A stretch of 64,000 bases of DNA from Neisseria montereyensis (GTDB taxonomy: Bacteria > Pseudomonadota > Gammaproteobacteria > Burkholderiales > Neisseriaceae). This document shows, piece after piece, positions 1 through 9,053 of this stretch. The notes under the pieces were generated by a model. It was not told the origin of the DNA. It ran no database searches and saw only the letters and a list, made by a program, of their open reading frames with translations. The translations under genes were made by a program, and so were the position numbers. Each line of letters begins with the position of its first letter. Within the stretch, counting starts at the first letter, position 1. The DNA lies in assembly GCF_024834045.1 (NCBI RefSeq), contig NZ_JANUXW010000002.1:124001-188000 (forward strand), written 5' to 3'.

Positions 1-300
1 CATATGAGCCGCTTCATTGCTGCCATCGCTATCCGTGCCGCCGCTGACAACTAGTTTCGGTGCTTTTCCGGCATTGTAAAGTTCGACAGCAGCGGTTACA
101 CGGGATCGTAGGCAGGGGTTGGGCTCGCCATTTCTATAAACGGCATTGCCCAATACCAATACGGCATCGGCGGGTTGGATTTCATTTAAGGTAACATTTC
201 GTGCAAATAATGCAGATATATAGACCCAAGCCAGCAACACCAGCCAACATAATGCCAATATAACGGGCAGGTAAAGAAGCATATGACGTTTTTTACTCAT
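1..300 (-). CDS. DUF218 (YdcF/SanA/ElyC-like) membrane protein, 3' part outside window
   Basis: The start codon is at 298-300 on the minus strand and the frame stays open to the window edge, so 100 residues are visible and the C-terminus is missing. A short basic N-terminus is followed by one membrane segment (about residues 7-28). Then come the DUF218 hallmarks: an ADAVLVLGNAVYRNGEPN stretch and KLVVSGGTDSDGSNEA. Proteins of this family are single-pass envelope proteins linked to cell-wall or envelope integrity in enterobacteria, but the biochemical activity is poorly defined. The family call rests on the motif pattern, and I infer nothing further about its role here. Confidence 0.75.
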   Translation of the reverse strand, partial: MSKKRHMLLYLPVILALCWLVLLAWVYISALFARNVTLNEIQPADAVLVLGNAVYRNGEPNPCLRSRVTAAVELYNAGKAPKLVVSGGTDSDGSNEAAHM

Positions 301-1182
301 GAATATCAGTTAAATTTTGGTGAATAGGATTTGTGGGAGCTCTTTATTTTGTGGGCGGGCCAGTCTTGGGCTCTAAAGAGCATATTTGTGTTATGTTATT
401 TCGAAACAGTCTGCATTTATATTGCTACTTGTTTTGTTTTTTTGCAGTAAAGTAAAGTGGTATTTCGGTATTAATATTGTTATGTGTTCGGTAGGGTAGG
501 ACTTTACCGCAAGCATCCGTGCAAAAAAGGCAATAAATAAAAATCTGTGTAAAAGTAATTTGATAAATACGGAATAGTGTATTGAAATTATATTCAAATA
601 TGGTAATAAATCCGGTAGATATTGTATTTCTCAAATCTTCAGATAAAGATTATCGGTTATCGAGTTGGATGTTTCTGCTGTATTCGTCTCAGCGGTTTGA
701 AAATATACTTAGCGGCATGATAGTCGAGTATTTGGTGTTTATGGCTAATTTGACCACTTAGTTTTTATATGTTAAATAATTTTATCTTTTGAAAAACAAT
801 GTTTCTATAAGGAGTGATTTGAACTAGAAGAAATTCTATATTATGTAATTTATTGTGTTGATGACTTCTTTGGGCTCACTCTGAGTTGATATAAATTATG
901 GTCATTGGTTTTTAAATGGTATCTTCTTGTTATAAAAATTCCCTTTTATGCTAACCATTAAGCATTACATAAATTATGCGTTTTTTTAAAAAAAGCTATT
1001 TTAGATTTTATGCTATTTTACGAATTGAATACCTTTTGAATTAGTGGTATACACCTTATACTAAAAAATATTTAAGCTATTTTTCAGACTGAAATGCCTA
1101 AGTATGTTATAAACAAAAAAATGATTTTATTTATTATTTTTTTAGTTAGTAATTTAACCTAGTTGAGAGATGAGACTGAATA
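301..1182. other. AT-rich gene-free stretch upstream of the gentisate genes
   Basis: This stretch of about 880 bp is visibly AT-rich and holds no convincing gene. The only open frames are short and lack ribosome binding sites; one of 53 codons lies at 600-761 on the plus strand. A possible promoter for the gentisate genes is TTGAAT (1036-1041) with TATACT (1057-1062), but the 15-bp spacing is short. The near-palindrome GGTATACACC lies between the two boxes. No uptake sequence is present. Confidence 0.5.
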
Positions 1183-2232
1183 ATGGAAACACTTGCTACC
1201 TTAGACGATCTGCCCAGAGCTTATGTTGATGAACTGACTCAAAAAAACTTGGTTCCTTTGTGGCCGAGTTTAAGAGAAGTGCTGCCTCCGAATAAGCCTA
1301 AACCTAACACCCAAGTTATTTCTTGGAAATACAAAGATATTCGGCCGCTGCTAATGCGTGCGGGTGAGCTTACGCCGATAGAAAAGGCGGAGCGTCGGGT
1401 GTTGGTATTGTCCAACCCGGGACATGGTTTGGAAAATATGCGTGCCAGCTCTGTTATGTATTTGGGTATGCAACTTTTGCTGCCCGGAGAATGGGCACCT
1501 AGTCATCGTCACACACCAAATGCTGTCCGTTTGATTGTTGAGGGCAACGGTGCTTATACCAGTGTGAACGGTGAAAAATGTTCAATGGAAAGAGGCGACT
1601 TGATTCTAACTCCTACCGGTATGTGGCATGAACACTCGCATGAAGGTGAATCGGAAGTCGTTTGGCTGGATGTATTGGACCTACCCTTAGTATATTATTC
1701 CGAAGCCAGCTTTGTTGAAGAGGGTAAAAAAGAAAAAAGCAGTAATGAAGCTAAACCGCATGTTTATGGGCCCGGCATCGTAGCTACCGAAAACTTCACA
1801 CGCAACGACAATCATCTGGTTAAATATCCGGTATTGCGCTATCCGTGGGCTGATGCTAAAAAAGCATTGGAAACGATTGCGGAAAATAGTAATGTAGAAA
1901 TGGTTCAAGTAACCTATGTGAACCCTGAAACAGGTGATGACGCACAAAAAATTATTGGTTTTAGTGCAATTATGCTGCGTCCTAACCAGGAGCTGAAATT
2001 AAGACAGCGTTCTTGTGCGATGGTATTCCATGTAATTGAGGGTGATGTTGATATTACTATTGATACGGTTAAGCACGATTTAACAGTTTCAGATACGCTT
2101 TGTACGCCTTGCTTTACAAACGTTACTTTAACCAATAGATTAAATAAACCAACTTTTGTTTTTGTAGCGGATGAGTCTCCTTTTCAAAGAAAATTAGGCT
2201 TGTATTCCGAACGCGAAAGAACGGATATTTAA
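1183..2232 (+). CDS. gtdA: gentisate 1,2-dioxygenase
   Basis: The product (349 aa) matches the bicupin gentisate 1,2-dioxygenase family, which uses Fe(II) and O2 to cleave the gentisate ring to maleylpyruvate in the cytoplasm. The N-terminal cupin carries the metal-binding pattern: SHRHTP gives His108 and His110, and WHEHSH (149-153) gives the downstream histidines. A second cupin lies at about 270-330 and lacks the histidine set, as is usual in the family. Length is typical. It is the first of three co-directional genes that together convert gentisate to fumarate and pyruvate. The Shine-Dalgarno sequence is weak. No hydroxylase producing gentisate is in the window, so the upstream substrate is unknown. 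Confidence 0.9.
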   Translation: METLATLDDLPRAYVDELTQKNLVPLWPSLREVLPPNKPKPNTQVISWKYKDIRPLLMRAGELTPIEKAERRVLVLSNPGHGLENMRASSVMYLGMQLLLPGEWAPSHRHTPNAVRLIVEGNGAYTSVNGEKCSMERGDLILTPTGMWHEHSHEGESEVVWLDVLDLPLVYYSEASFVEEGKKEKSSNEAKPHVYGPGIVATENFTRNDNHLVKYPVLRYPWADAKKALETIAENSNVEMVQVTYVNPETGDDAQKIIGFSAIMLRPNQELKLRQRSCAMVFHVIEGDVDITIDTVKHDLTVSDTLCTPCFTNVTLTNRLNKPTFVFVADESPFQRKLGLYSERERTDI

Positions 2233-2405
2233 GTATCAATAAGTCCTATCAAAGGATAAATAGGTATAAAAATATCGGTTTGTCACTCAAGAAGGTATCT
2301 ATTCGGAGCAATTATTGATAAAAATAAATGAATAATTGCTCCTTAATAGATTAATCTTGTATTATGCCGGTATATTTTATAGTGATTATTCATAAAGGAA
2401 TAATA

Positions 2406-3044
2406 ATGAAACTTTATGGTTATTTTCGTAGTGGCACATCACATCGTCTACGCATTGCTTTGAATTTAAAAGGCTTGGAATATGAATATATTCCGGTTAA
2501 CTTGTTTAAAGAGCAGCATTTGCAGCCTGAATTTAAAGCCATTAATCCTCAGGGGTTGGTGCCGGTATTGGAAGTAGACGGGTTACGTTTATTTCAAAGT
2601 CCGGCGATTATAGAATGGTTGGAAGAAACCTATACCGATACGCCTTTATTGCCTGAAGACAGCTTCGGCCGTATGAGAGTGAGAGCATTAAGTGCTTTAG
2701 TAGGTTGCGATATTCATCCGATTAACAACCGCCGTATTTTGCAGTATCTGCGCAAAGATTTATCGGTAGATGAAAAAGAAGTACAAGCATGGTGTCATCG
2801 TTGGATCAATGATGGATTTACCGCCTTGGAAAAACATTTGGCTGAAGATAAAGAGCGCGGTGATTTCTGTTATGGCAATAAACCCACTTTTGCCGATTGT
2901 TATTTGGTGCCGCAGGTTTATTCTGCCCGTCGTTTTAATGTCGATCTGACTCCTTATCCCAATATTGTGGCTGTTGACGAACATTGCCGCAGTTTGGAAG
3001 CTTTTATTAAAGCCGAGCCGGAAAATCAATCGGATGCTTTTTAA
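2406..3044 (+). CDS. nagL: maleylpyruvate isomerase, GST zeta-like (NagL type)
   Basis: The product (212 aa) is a glutathione S-transferase-fold protein of the maleylacetoacetate/maleylpyruvate isomerase group. Its N-terminal motif is RSGTSHRLRIAL rather than the SSCSWRVR of classical maleylacetoacetate isomerases. As I recall, this variant fits the glutathione-dependent maleylpyruvate isomerases of naphthalene/salicylate pathways (NagL). It should convert maleylpyruvate to fumarylpyruvate. The start at 2406 is chosen over an upstream in-frame ATG (2364) because AAAGGAA lies just before it at 2394-2400. It sits between the dioxygenase and the hydrolase genes, which supports gentisate rather than tyrosine catabolism. 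Confidence 0.85.
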   Translation: MKLYGYFRSGTSHRLRIALNLKGLEYEYIPVNLFKEQHLQPEFKAINPQGLVPVLEVDGLRLFQSPAIIEWLEETYTDTPLLPEDSFGRMRVRALSALVGCDIHPINNRRILQYLRKDLSVDEKEVQAWCHRWINDGFTALEKHLAEDKERGDFCYGNKPTFADCYLVPQVYSARRFNVDLTPYPNIVAVDEHCRSLEAFIKAEPENQSDAF

Positions 3045-3172
3045 TTTAAGTTGGTCATTATTTGGTAAACCTTGATTTATTATTCTGAAATATGAATTTT
3101 AATTGGTTTTTAGATTAATAAGTTGTTAATATTTATTTGCCGTTAAGGTAAAAATAGCAAAAGGAATGAAAT

Positions 3173-3877
3173 ATGTCATATGTTTTTGAACCTGTAAAAA
3201 CAGTTGGTTTGAATGTACAAGGTACGGAAGATAAATTTCCCGTACGTCGTGTTTATTGTGTAGGTCGTAACTATGCGGCTCACGCTCGTGAAATGGGTTT
3301 CGATCCCGATCGTGAACCTCCGTTTTTCTTTTGCAAACCAAACGATCCGGAATCAGTGATTCCTGTTGAAAAAGACGGTACTGTTGATGTGCCTTATCCG
3401 ACACTGACTGAAAATTACCACTATGAAGTAGAATTAGTTGTTGCCATTGGTAAAGATGCTAAAAATATTTCTGTTGAAGAAGCTAAAGATGTGATTTTCG
3501 GTTATGCCGTTGGTTTGGATATGACCCGTCGTGATTTGCAAATGAAAATGCGTGAACAAGGACGTCCTTGGGAAATCGGTAAAGCATTTGACTACTCAGC
3601 ACCTATTGGCGAATTGGCTCCGATTTCTGCCATTGGTGAATTGAATGAAGGCAATATTGAGTTAACTGTAAATGGTGAAACCAAACAAAAGAGTAATATT
3701 ACTCATTTGATTTGGAATGTATCAGAAGTAATTTCCCGCTTATCTGAACTGTTCGAATTAAGAGCCGGTGATTTAATTATGACCGGTACCCCTGAGGGTG
3801 TTGGCGCTGTTGTTAAGGGTGATAAGATGGTTGCGACTCTTGATGGCCTCAGCAAAATCACTGTTAACGTTAAATAA
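3173..3877 (+). CDS. nagK: fumarylpyruvate hydrolase (FAH family)
   Basis: The product (234 aa) is a short fumarylacetoacetate hydrolase-fold protein. The metal-binding motif [11 protein letters not shown] (Glu85, Glu87) and the downstream Asp in [10 protein letters not shown] (Asp116) are present, as are [10 protein letters not shown] and the C-terminal [11 protein letters not shown] motif. In this context it should hydrolyse fumarylpyruvate to fumarate and pyruvate, the last step of the gentisate pathway. AAAAGGAATG lies just upstream of the ATG as a ribosome binding site. The family also includes acylpyruvases, so the substrate assignment depends on the two preceding genes. Confidence 0.85.
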   Translation: MSYVFEPVKTVGLNVQGTEDKFPVRRVYCVGRNYAAHAREMGFDPDREPPFFFCKPNDPESVIPVEKDGTVDVPYPTLTENYHYEVELVVAIGKDAKNISVEEAKDVIFGYAVGLDMTRRDLQMKMREQGRPWEIGKAFDYSAPIGELAPISAIGELNEGNIELTVNGETKQKSNITHLIWNVSEVISRLSELFELRAGDLIMTGTPEGVGAVVKGDKMVATLDGLSKITVNVK

Positions 3878-3920
3878 AAAGTTATTGATAACAAGCTGAT
3901 TATTTAGCTTCTAAATTATA

Positions 3921-3961
3921 AAAAAACCTTATTGAGTTTATAGGCTCAATAAGGTTTTTAT
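3921..3961. terminator. bidirectional terminator between nagK and iclR-type gene
   Basis: The inverted repeat CCTTATTGAG (3927-3936) / CTCAATAAGG (3945-3954) has an 8-nt loop. A-runs on the left and T-runs on the right make it an intrinsic terminator on both strands, serving the convergent genes on each side. Confidence 0.85.
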
Positions 3962-4002
3962 TTCGGCATACTATATTGATGGAATTTTAATTCGTCATTA
4001 AT

Positions 4003-4854
4003 CTATAAAAGACGGTAATGTTGTACGATGGCAAGCATCTCTTTAATAATTTTATTTCTTTTGCTTGCTGGGAGTTGCTCCGCAGTTCCAATAGCAGTAA
4101 TGGCATATATGTGCTGCTGTTGTCCGGCTGTATTAGAAAAATCTTGTATGTTTGAGAGATACATTACATCTACTGCTATGCTAAAAGCATTGATACCGGT
4201 CATCATATTGCCGATAACATAAGAAAAGCCTTGTTTTTTTATCTCTGGTAGTAATAATTCAAATTCATGCCAAAGTTTTAAAGCATCTTCTTTGTTGGCT
4301 TTTTTTGAGGTTTCAATATCATTAAATGAACTGCTTTCATTTGGATTATTGGACTGTAATTCTGTTAACACCAAAGGTTTAACGGTATCTAATGGTTGAT
4401 AGCTTGCTAAGAGTTGGCCTGTTGCCGAGGAAGCGATAGGCATGCGGGAACCTATACGGGTATTGATACTAATTAGATTATTCGGATCGATAGATTGGAT
4501 GACAACAGGCCCTTCATTAAACCATTTGGCTATCTGAACCCCACAATTTAAATTGTTTTTTATCTCAGTCGCTATTTTATTGAGTTGATTGATTACGCTG
4601 GTTTGCTCCAAACCCGTTTGCCGGATAGAGTTAATCCGTTCACCTAAAGTATAGTATCCGTTACTCAGTTGTTTCACATAGTTTTTAACTACCATGCTAA
4701 CCAAGTAACGGTGTATTTTGGCTGCAGGCATTTGCATTGCAGAAGCAATGTCTTTCAGTTTCATCGGTTCTTTATGGTCAATTAATATATCTAAAATCGA
4801 TAATCCGATTTCTATTGACTTTACGCCATGACGAGTTTTGTTAGGTTGAGTCAT
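4003..4854 (-). CDS. IclR family transcriptional regulator
   Basis: The product (283 aa) has an N-terminal winged helix-turn-helix (about 10-70; SIEIGLSILDILIDHKEPM and KDIASAMQMPAAKIHRYL are typical) and a C-terminal IclR effector-binding domain (about 80-275; SRMPIASSATGQLLASY). IclR proteins often control aromatic catabolism and respond to pathway intermediates. It lies convergent to the gentisate genes and divergent from the TRAP transporter genes, so it is the probable regulator of one or both. A perfect 7-bp palindrome with one central base lies about 70 bp upstream of its start (4925-4939) and may be its operator. The inducer cannot be read from sequence. Confidence 0.88.
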   Translation of the reverse strand: MTQPNKTRHGVKSIEIGLSILDILIDHKEPMKLKDIASAMQMPAAKIHRYLVSMVVKNYVKQLSNGYYTLGERINSIRQTGLEQTSVINQLNKIATEIKNNLNCGVQIAKWFNEGPVVIQSIDPNNLISINTRIGSRMPIASSATGQLLASYQPLDTVKPLVLTELQSNNPNESSSFNDIETSKKANKEDALKLWHEFELLLPEIKKQGFSYVIGNMMTGINAFSIAVDVMYLSNIQDFSNTAGQQQHIYAITAIGTAEQLPASKRNKIIKEMLAIVQHYRLL

Positions 4855-5992
4855 AGGTTACTCTATTAATGTTATATAACTTATCTTACTGTTACTTCTA
4901 TTGGCAATTGAAGCAGATTATCAGTTGATATCATATCAAATTTACGAGATTTTAATGCTCCTTGTTGACTATGATCTCTATCAGATAGGGTGGGTTTTTC
5001 ATATTAAACAAAAGAAGGATATTTGATTTTAATTTTTGGGATATTGTGGCTTATGTTGTACTACATTGATTTAAGATATAACTGGATATTTGTATGCCGA
5101 TAGAGAGGCAAATGCCATCTTTCAAAAGTATAAAAATTTTAATTGCAGTGATTGATTCTGTATTTTTTTACTTTTGTTTTTTAATAAAAATCTCATTATT
5201 TCTCGCTTACATTGGTTCAAATATATTTAATAAAATTAATAATATGTTATTTTTTGTAAATAAATATTAGTATATATTTGTATTATTAATTATTATGTAA
5301 GCCTTTTTAAAATGATTATTAAATATTTTTGATATCAGATTTGTGGATGAAGTTTAGTTTAGCATGGATTGATTCATAGTTTAATTATCGGTGCATTTAA
5401 AATGATGCTTATTCAAAATCAGTTTATCTAAAGTATAAGACAAAAGTATATGTTATATGAAATATATTTGTTTTTAAAAGTATAAAAGTAAATAAAGCCA
5501 AACATTGATTAATTTATAGGTATGTTGGAATACGAATATATTTGTGAATTCTACATAATCGAAATATCTTTTTTAATCGTTTTATGTTAAAGAAAATAAT
5601 CTTAATAACTTTAAATTTTTAATGTACAAATTATGTAATACATAATTTAATAGAAAAATTTATTATCATTTCTATTTTAGTTGTTATGAGTTCCTTTGAT
5701 TGAAGCCTTATTATATACTTTGGAGAAATTCAGTTTTTATCTGGCATGTTTTTAGGAGGTTGGAGGAGATAAAACATCAATTACATAATTTCGAAAATAA
5801 AAAATTATTTCCGTTATGAGAAATGATGATTTAAAAATATTAGATGCCATCCATCGAAAAGTTTCCGGTTATATGTTTTCTATAAGGCTTAAATATTTTG
5901 CCGGACAACTTCAGAGTGGCATTATTTTTATACCAATAAATTAGACTATACAAAATAGTCATTTCTATTATTCGTCAAAGAAGGAACCTAGA
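4855..5992. other. AT-rich gene-free stretch between iclR-type gene and dctP
   Basis: This stretch of about 1.1 kb is very AT-rich and has no convincing gene. It holds the palindrome at 4925-4939 near the regulator and the inverted repeat GACTAT/ATAGTC (5944-5949/5955-5960) near dctP. Two consecutive Shine-Dalgarno-like blocks, AGGAGGT (5754-5760) and GGAGGAG (5762-5768), have no ATG, GTG or TTG frame of useful length after them. A 42-codon frame at 5816-5944 lacks its own ribosome binding site. The stretch may hold decayed genes or long regulatory leaders. Confidence 0.5.
4925..4939. promoter_or_regulatory. candidate operator palindrome upstream of the IclR-type gene
   Basis: TTGATAT C ATATCAA is a perfect 7-bp inverted repeat around one central base, 71-85 bp upstream of the regulator start codon on the divergent side. 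It looks like an FNR site, but the spacer between TTGAT and ATCAA is 5 nt rather than 4. Autoregulation by the IclR protein is an inference. Confidence 0.35.
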
Positions 5993-7039
5993 ATGAAACG
6001 AAAATTATCTTATGTAGCATTAATGGCAGGTCTGTTGGCTGTTGCAGGCTGTTCTAATGACCAATCATCTGCCGATTCTAACTCTGAAGGGGTAACTACT
6101 CTTAGATTTTCACATTTCATGACACCAAACGATCCGATTAACAAAGAAGTTTTCGAACCTTGGGCTAAAAAAGTTGAGGAAGACTCTAAAGGACGTTTGA
6201 AAGTTGAAATTTATCCTTCGGCTACTCTGAGTAAACCCGATAGTACTTATGAGTCATCCGTTAGCGGTATTGTTGATATTGGCGTTCAGCCACAAGGTTA
6301 TACCAGTGGCCGTTTCCCTATCAGTCTTATGGCAGAGTTACCGGGCATATCAACTTCCGGTGAACAGCTTGGCTGTGTAATGCATAAGCTTTATGACGAT
6401 GGTGTGATTGCCGATGAATATAAAGATACTCATGTATTGTTTATGTTGGGATCAGGTTCTCATTCCTTGCATACCAAAGATAAAACCATTAAAACGCCGG
6501 CAGATTTACAAGGCATGCGCATCCGTCGCACTTCTTCGGTAACGGCTGATTTACTAGATGCGCTAGGTGCCGTTCCCGTCGGCATCCCGGCAATGGATAC
6601 TTATACCTCTTTGCAACGTGGTGTGATTGACGGTGTAAGCTTGCCATGGCAACCGATGGCTGCTTTCCGTTTAAATGAATTGGTGAATACCCATACCGTT
6701 CTTCCTTATTACAATGCCGAGTTCGTTATCTCTATGAACAAGGATAAATATAACAGTCTGCCCGATGATTTGAAGAAAGTAATTGATGACAACTCAGGAG
6801 CTCAGATGGGTATTAAAGGCTCGAAGATTTTTGACCGTATTAACGAAGAGGTGATGAAAGAAGCCGCTGCCAGAGGTGATACGATTATTGAAATTAAAGA
6901 TCCTTTAAATGATCCGGCTTGGAAGCCGGCCCTTGAGAAAGGTACGCAAAAATATCTTGATAATCTCAAAGCTCAGGGTATTGATGCGGATGCTTTATAT
7001 GAAAAAGTGAAAGCAGCCAGCGTTTCTTGCCAAGGCTAA
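5993..7039 (+). CDS. dctP: TRAP transporter substrate-binding lipoprotein (DctP)
   Basis: The product (348 aa) is a DctP-type extracytoplasmic solute receptor. A signal peptide ends in the lipobox LLAVAGC (Cys20), so the protein is a membrane-anchored lipoprotein; this is less usual than the free periplasmic form. Family features include TLRFSHFMTPNDPINK, the GMRIRRT region (about 174-180) that places the ligand-carboxylate-binding Arg, and GVIDGVSLPWQPM. The ligand is probably an organic acid. With the neighbouring gentisate genes, gentisate or a related aromatic acid is a reasonable guess but not shown. The ribosome binding site AAGGAAC precedes the ATG. The permease genes follow after a hairpin. 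Confidence 0.88.
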   Translation: MKRKLSYVALMAGLLAVAGCSNDQSSADSNSEGVTTLRFSHFMTPNDPINKEVFEPWAKKVEEDSKGRLKVEIYPSATLSKPDSTYESSVSGIVDIGVQPQGYTSGRFPISLMAELPGISTSGEQLGCVMHKLYDDGVIADEYKDTHVLFMLGSGSHSLHTKDKTIKTPADLQGMRIRRTSSVTADLLDALGAVPVGIPAMDTYTSLQRGVIDGVSLPWQPMAAFRLNELVNTHTVLPYYNAEFVISMNKDKYNSLPDDLKKVIDDNSGAQMGIKGSKIFDRINEEVMKEAAARGDTIIEIKDPLNDPAWKPALEKGTQKYLDNLKAQGIDADALYEKVKAASVSCQG

Positions 7040-7060
7040 GTTTAATCGCATAAATCACTT

Positions 7061-7145
7061 AAAAACCTAATGAACATTATCATGGCAGGTTGCTGTATGA
7101 AAATATAGTGAGAACCATGCCATGGTATGCACCATTAGGTTTTTT
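7061..7145 (+). terminator. intercistronic hairpin between dctP and dctQ
   Basis: AAAAACCTAATG (7061-7072) pairs with CATTAGGTTTTT (7133-7144). Inside it, ATGGCAGGTT pairs imperfectly with AACCATGCCAT. The outer arm ends in a T-run, so this can act as a leaky terminator or RNA-stability element that lets the binding protein be made in excess of the permease. Confidence 0.65.
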
Positions 7146-7166
7146 ATAAAACCAAAAGGGTATCAT

Positions 7167-7700
7167 ATGGAGAGTTTATTTAAAGCGAGTGGCTTTATCT
7201 CAAAACTATGCCAGTTTATTGGCAGTCTCTGCATTGTTATTAGTGTATTGGCAACGGCAGTTGGCGTAACCACACGTTATTTGTTCAAATTAACCAATGG
7301 TGAATTTGGATTCGTGATGCAGGGTGGCGTTGAGATTGTTTCTTATTGTATGCTTTTTTCTTTATTGGCTGCTTTTGCTGCTTATATCGAACGAGCACAG
7401 ATTATTGTGGATCTGTTCACACAAAAAATGCCGAAATCTGTCAAAGGTTTCTTGATGGCTATTTTCTTACTGGGCTTTGCTGTAATAGGGGCTATTTTTG
7501 CTTGGGGACTTTATGAAAGTGCCGTTGAAGCTCATGAGGTAGGCACATTTACTCAAGACCTTCGTATTTCATTTACACCTATTTATTCATTTGCTGCTTT
7601 CTTAAGCGGATTACTTGCCATTCGCTCATTGATTGAGTCTATTAAGATATTTAAAACAGGTGAGTTTTTTGATGCAGAGGAGATAGCACATGAGTCCTGA
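7167..7700 (+). CDS. dctQ: TRAP transporter small permease (DctQ)
   Basis: The product (177 aa) has four hydrophobic segments (about 12-34, 49-68, 88-110 and 128-150), the layout of DctQ small permease subunits. The ATG at 7167 is chosen because AAAAGGG lies 6 nt upstream; the earlier in-frame start (7122) lies inside the hairpin. The 3' end overlaps dctM by 11 nt, so translation of the two membrane subunits is probably coupled. DctQ forms the transport unit with DctM and is driven by a sodium or proton gradient. Confidence 0.85.
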   Translation: MESLFKASGFISKLCQFIGSLCIVISVLATAVGVTTRYLFKLTNGEFGFVMQGGVEIVSYCMLFSLLAAFAAYIERAQIIVDLFTQKMPKSVKGFLMAIFLLGFAVIGAIFAWGLYESAVEAHEVGTFTQDLRISFTPIYSFAAFLSGLLAIRSLIESIKIFKTGEFFDAEEIAHES

Positions 7701-8976
7701 GGTGATTGGTGCCATTGGTTTGGCATGTATGATTCTATTGGTTTTAGTTAGGGTTCCGGTTGCATTGGCTATGCTGGGGGTCGGTATTATCGGCTTCGGT
7801 ATCATTACTACACCTGGAAATGCTTTGCAGGTTATGAAGGATATCCCTGTTGAAGTTCTAGCTAAATATGATTTTAGTGCGATTCCTTTATTTATTTTAA
7901 TGGGTGTGTTTGCCACACATTCGGGAATGGCCGGAAAACTCTTTACCTCTACGCGTATGATATTCGGCGGCGTTCGGGGAAGCTTGGGCATTGCCGGAGT
8001 CGGCTCTTCGGGTATTTTTGCTTCGATTTCAGGCTCTTCTTTGGCAACTGCCTCTACCATGACTAAAGTTGCCTTACCGGAAATGGAAAAGTTCGGCTAT
8101 CAGCCGGGCTTTGCATGCGGTATTTTGGCAGCAGGCGGAACCTTGGGGATTATGATTCCGCCCAGTATTGCTTTACTGGTTTATGCTGTTTTAACAGAAC
8201 AATCGGTTGGCGATATGTTTGTAGCCGGATTTTTACCCGGTATTTTGGGTATGGTGATGTATTCTTTGACCGTGGTTATTATGGTGCGTTGGAAGCCGCA
8301 TCTTTCCCAACGCGGTGCGAAGACCTCGTGGAAAGACAAAATCTTGTCGTTGGTAGGCTTGATTCCTTTTAGTGTCATTTTTGTCATTATTATTTCGGGT
8401 ATTTATTTTGGTGTGTTCACGCCTACAGAGGGTGCTGCCGTTGGTGCGCTGGCCTCTTGGATCTATGCCGTGATGAAGGGTATGCGTCTTAAAGGTTTGA
8501 AACAATCCTTAATCGAAACGTTATCTTTGTCTGCCGTTGTATTTTTGATGCTGCTTGGTGCGGAAGCTTTAGGATATTTTATTACTATTTCCCGCTTGTC
8601 TTATACCTTATCGGCATGGATTTCCGGTTTGGCCGTTAGCCCCATGATTATTTTGCTTTGCATCCTTTTGATGTATTTCCTATTGGGATTGTTTATGGAT
8701 GCTTTGGCCATGTTGGTGATTACTATTCCCGTGGTCTATCCTATTATTGTTTCTTTGGGATTTGATCCGATTTGGTTTGGCATTATTACCGTGCTTACCG
8801 TAGAGCTTGGCTTGATTACACCGCCGATGGGCATGAATATTTTTGTGATTAAAGCGATGGCGCCACATATTAAGCTGGCCGATATGTTTAAAGGGGTGAC
8901 GCCGTTTATTATTTCCGACTTTATCCGATTAGCCATATTAATTGCCTTTCCGATTATATCCCTCGGCTTATTATAA
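7690..8976 (+). CDS. dctM: TRAP transporter large permease (DctM)
   Basis: The product (428 aa) is the large membrane subunit of the TRAP transporter and matches the usual length. It has about 11-12 hydrophobic segments and conserved stretches such as AIPLFILMGVFA, GSSGIFASISGSSLATASTM, GGTLGIMIPPS and the C-terminal ELGLITPPMGMN. These glycine- and proline-rich loops belong to the ion-transporter fold of DctM. It is the last gene of dctPQM and is followed by an intrinsic terminator. The substrate is unknown; the location next to gentisate genes points to uptake of an aromatic or organic acid. Confidence 0.9.
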   Translation: MSPEVIGAIGLACMILLVLVRVPVALAMLGVGIIGFGIITTPGNALQVMKDIPVEVLAKYDFSAIPLFILMGVFATHSGMAGKLFTSTRMIFGGVRGSLGIAGVGSSGIFASISGSSLATASTMTKVALPEMEKFGYQPGFACGILAAGGTLGIMIPPSIALLVYAVLTEQSVGDMFVAGFLPGILGMVMYSLTVVIMVRWKPHLSQRGAKTSWKDKILSLVGLIPFSVIFVIIISGIYFGVFTPTEGAAVGALASWIYAVMKGMRLKGLKQSLIETLSLSAVVFLMLLGAEALGYFITISRLSYTLSAWISGLAVSPMIILLCILLMYFLLGLFMDALAMLVITIPVVYPIIVSLGFDPIWFGIITVLTVELGLITPPMGMNIFVIKAMAPHIKLADMFKGVTPFIISDFIRLAILIAFPIISLGLL

Positions 8977-9011
8977 AGTTGATATTTAGTATATTGGCAT
9001 AATTGAGACAG

Positions 9012-9053
9012 AAACCGGTTTGGAATCAGTATGAATACCAAGCCGGTTTTTTT
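9012..9053 (+). terminator. intrinsic terminator after dctM
   Basis: AAACCGGTTTGG (9012-9023) pairs with CCAAGCCGGTTT (9038-9049) with one G-U wobble and is followed by a T-run. It closes the TRAP operon. Confidence 0.85.

Noticed and set aside
600-761. 53-codon frame in the AT-rich left spacer
   Set aside because: No ribosome binding site and no recognisable similarity; it could be a gene remnant but cannot be supported.
4925-4939. Canonical FNR site
   Set aside because: The half-sites TTGAT and ATCAA are 5 nt apart rather than 4, so it is listed only as a palindrome of unknown binding protein.
5816-5944. 42-codon frame upstream of dctP
   Set aside because: It has no ribosome binding site at the proper distance, and the strong Shine-Dalgarno blocks lie 46 nt or more away.
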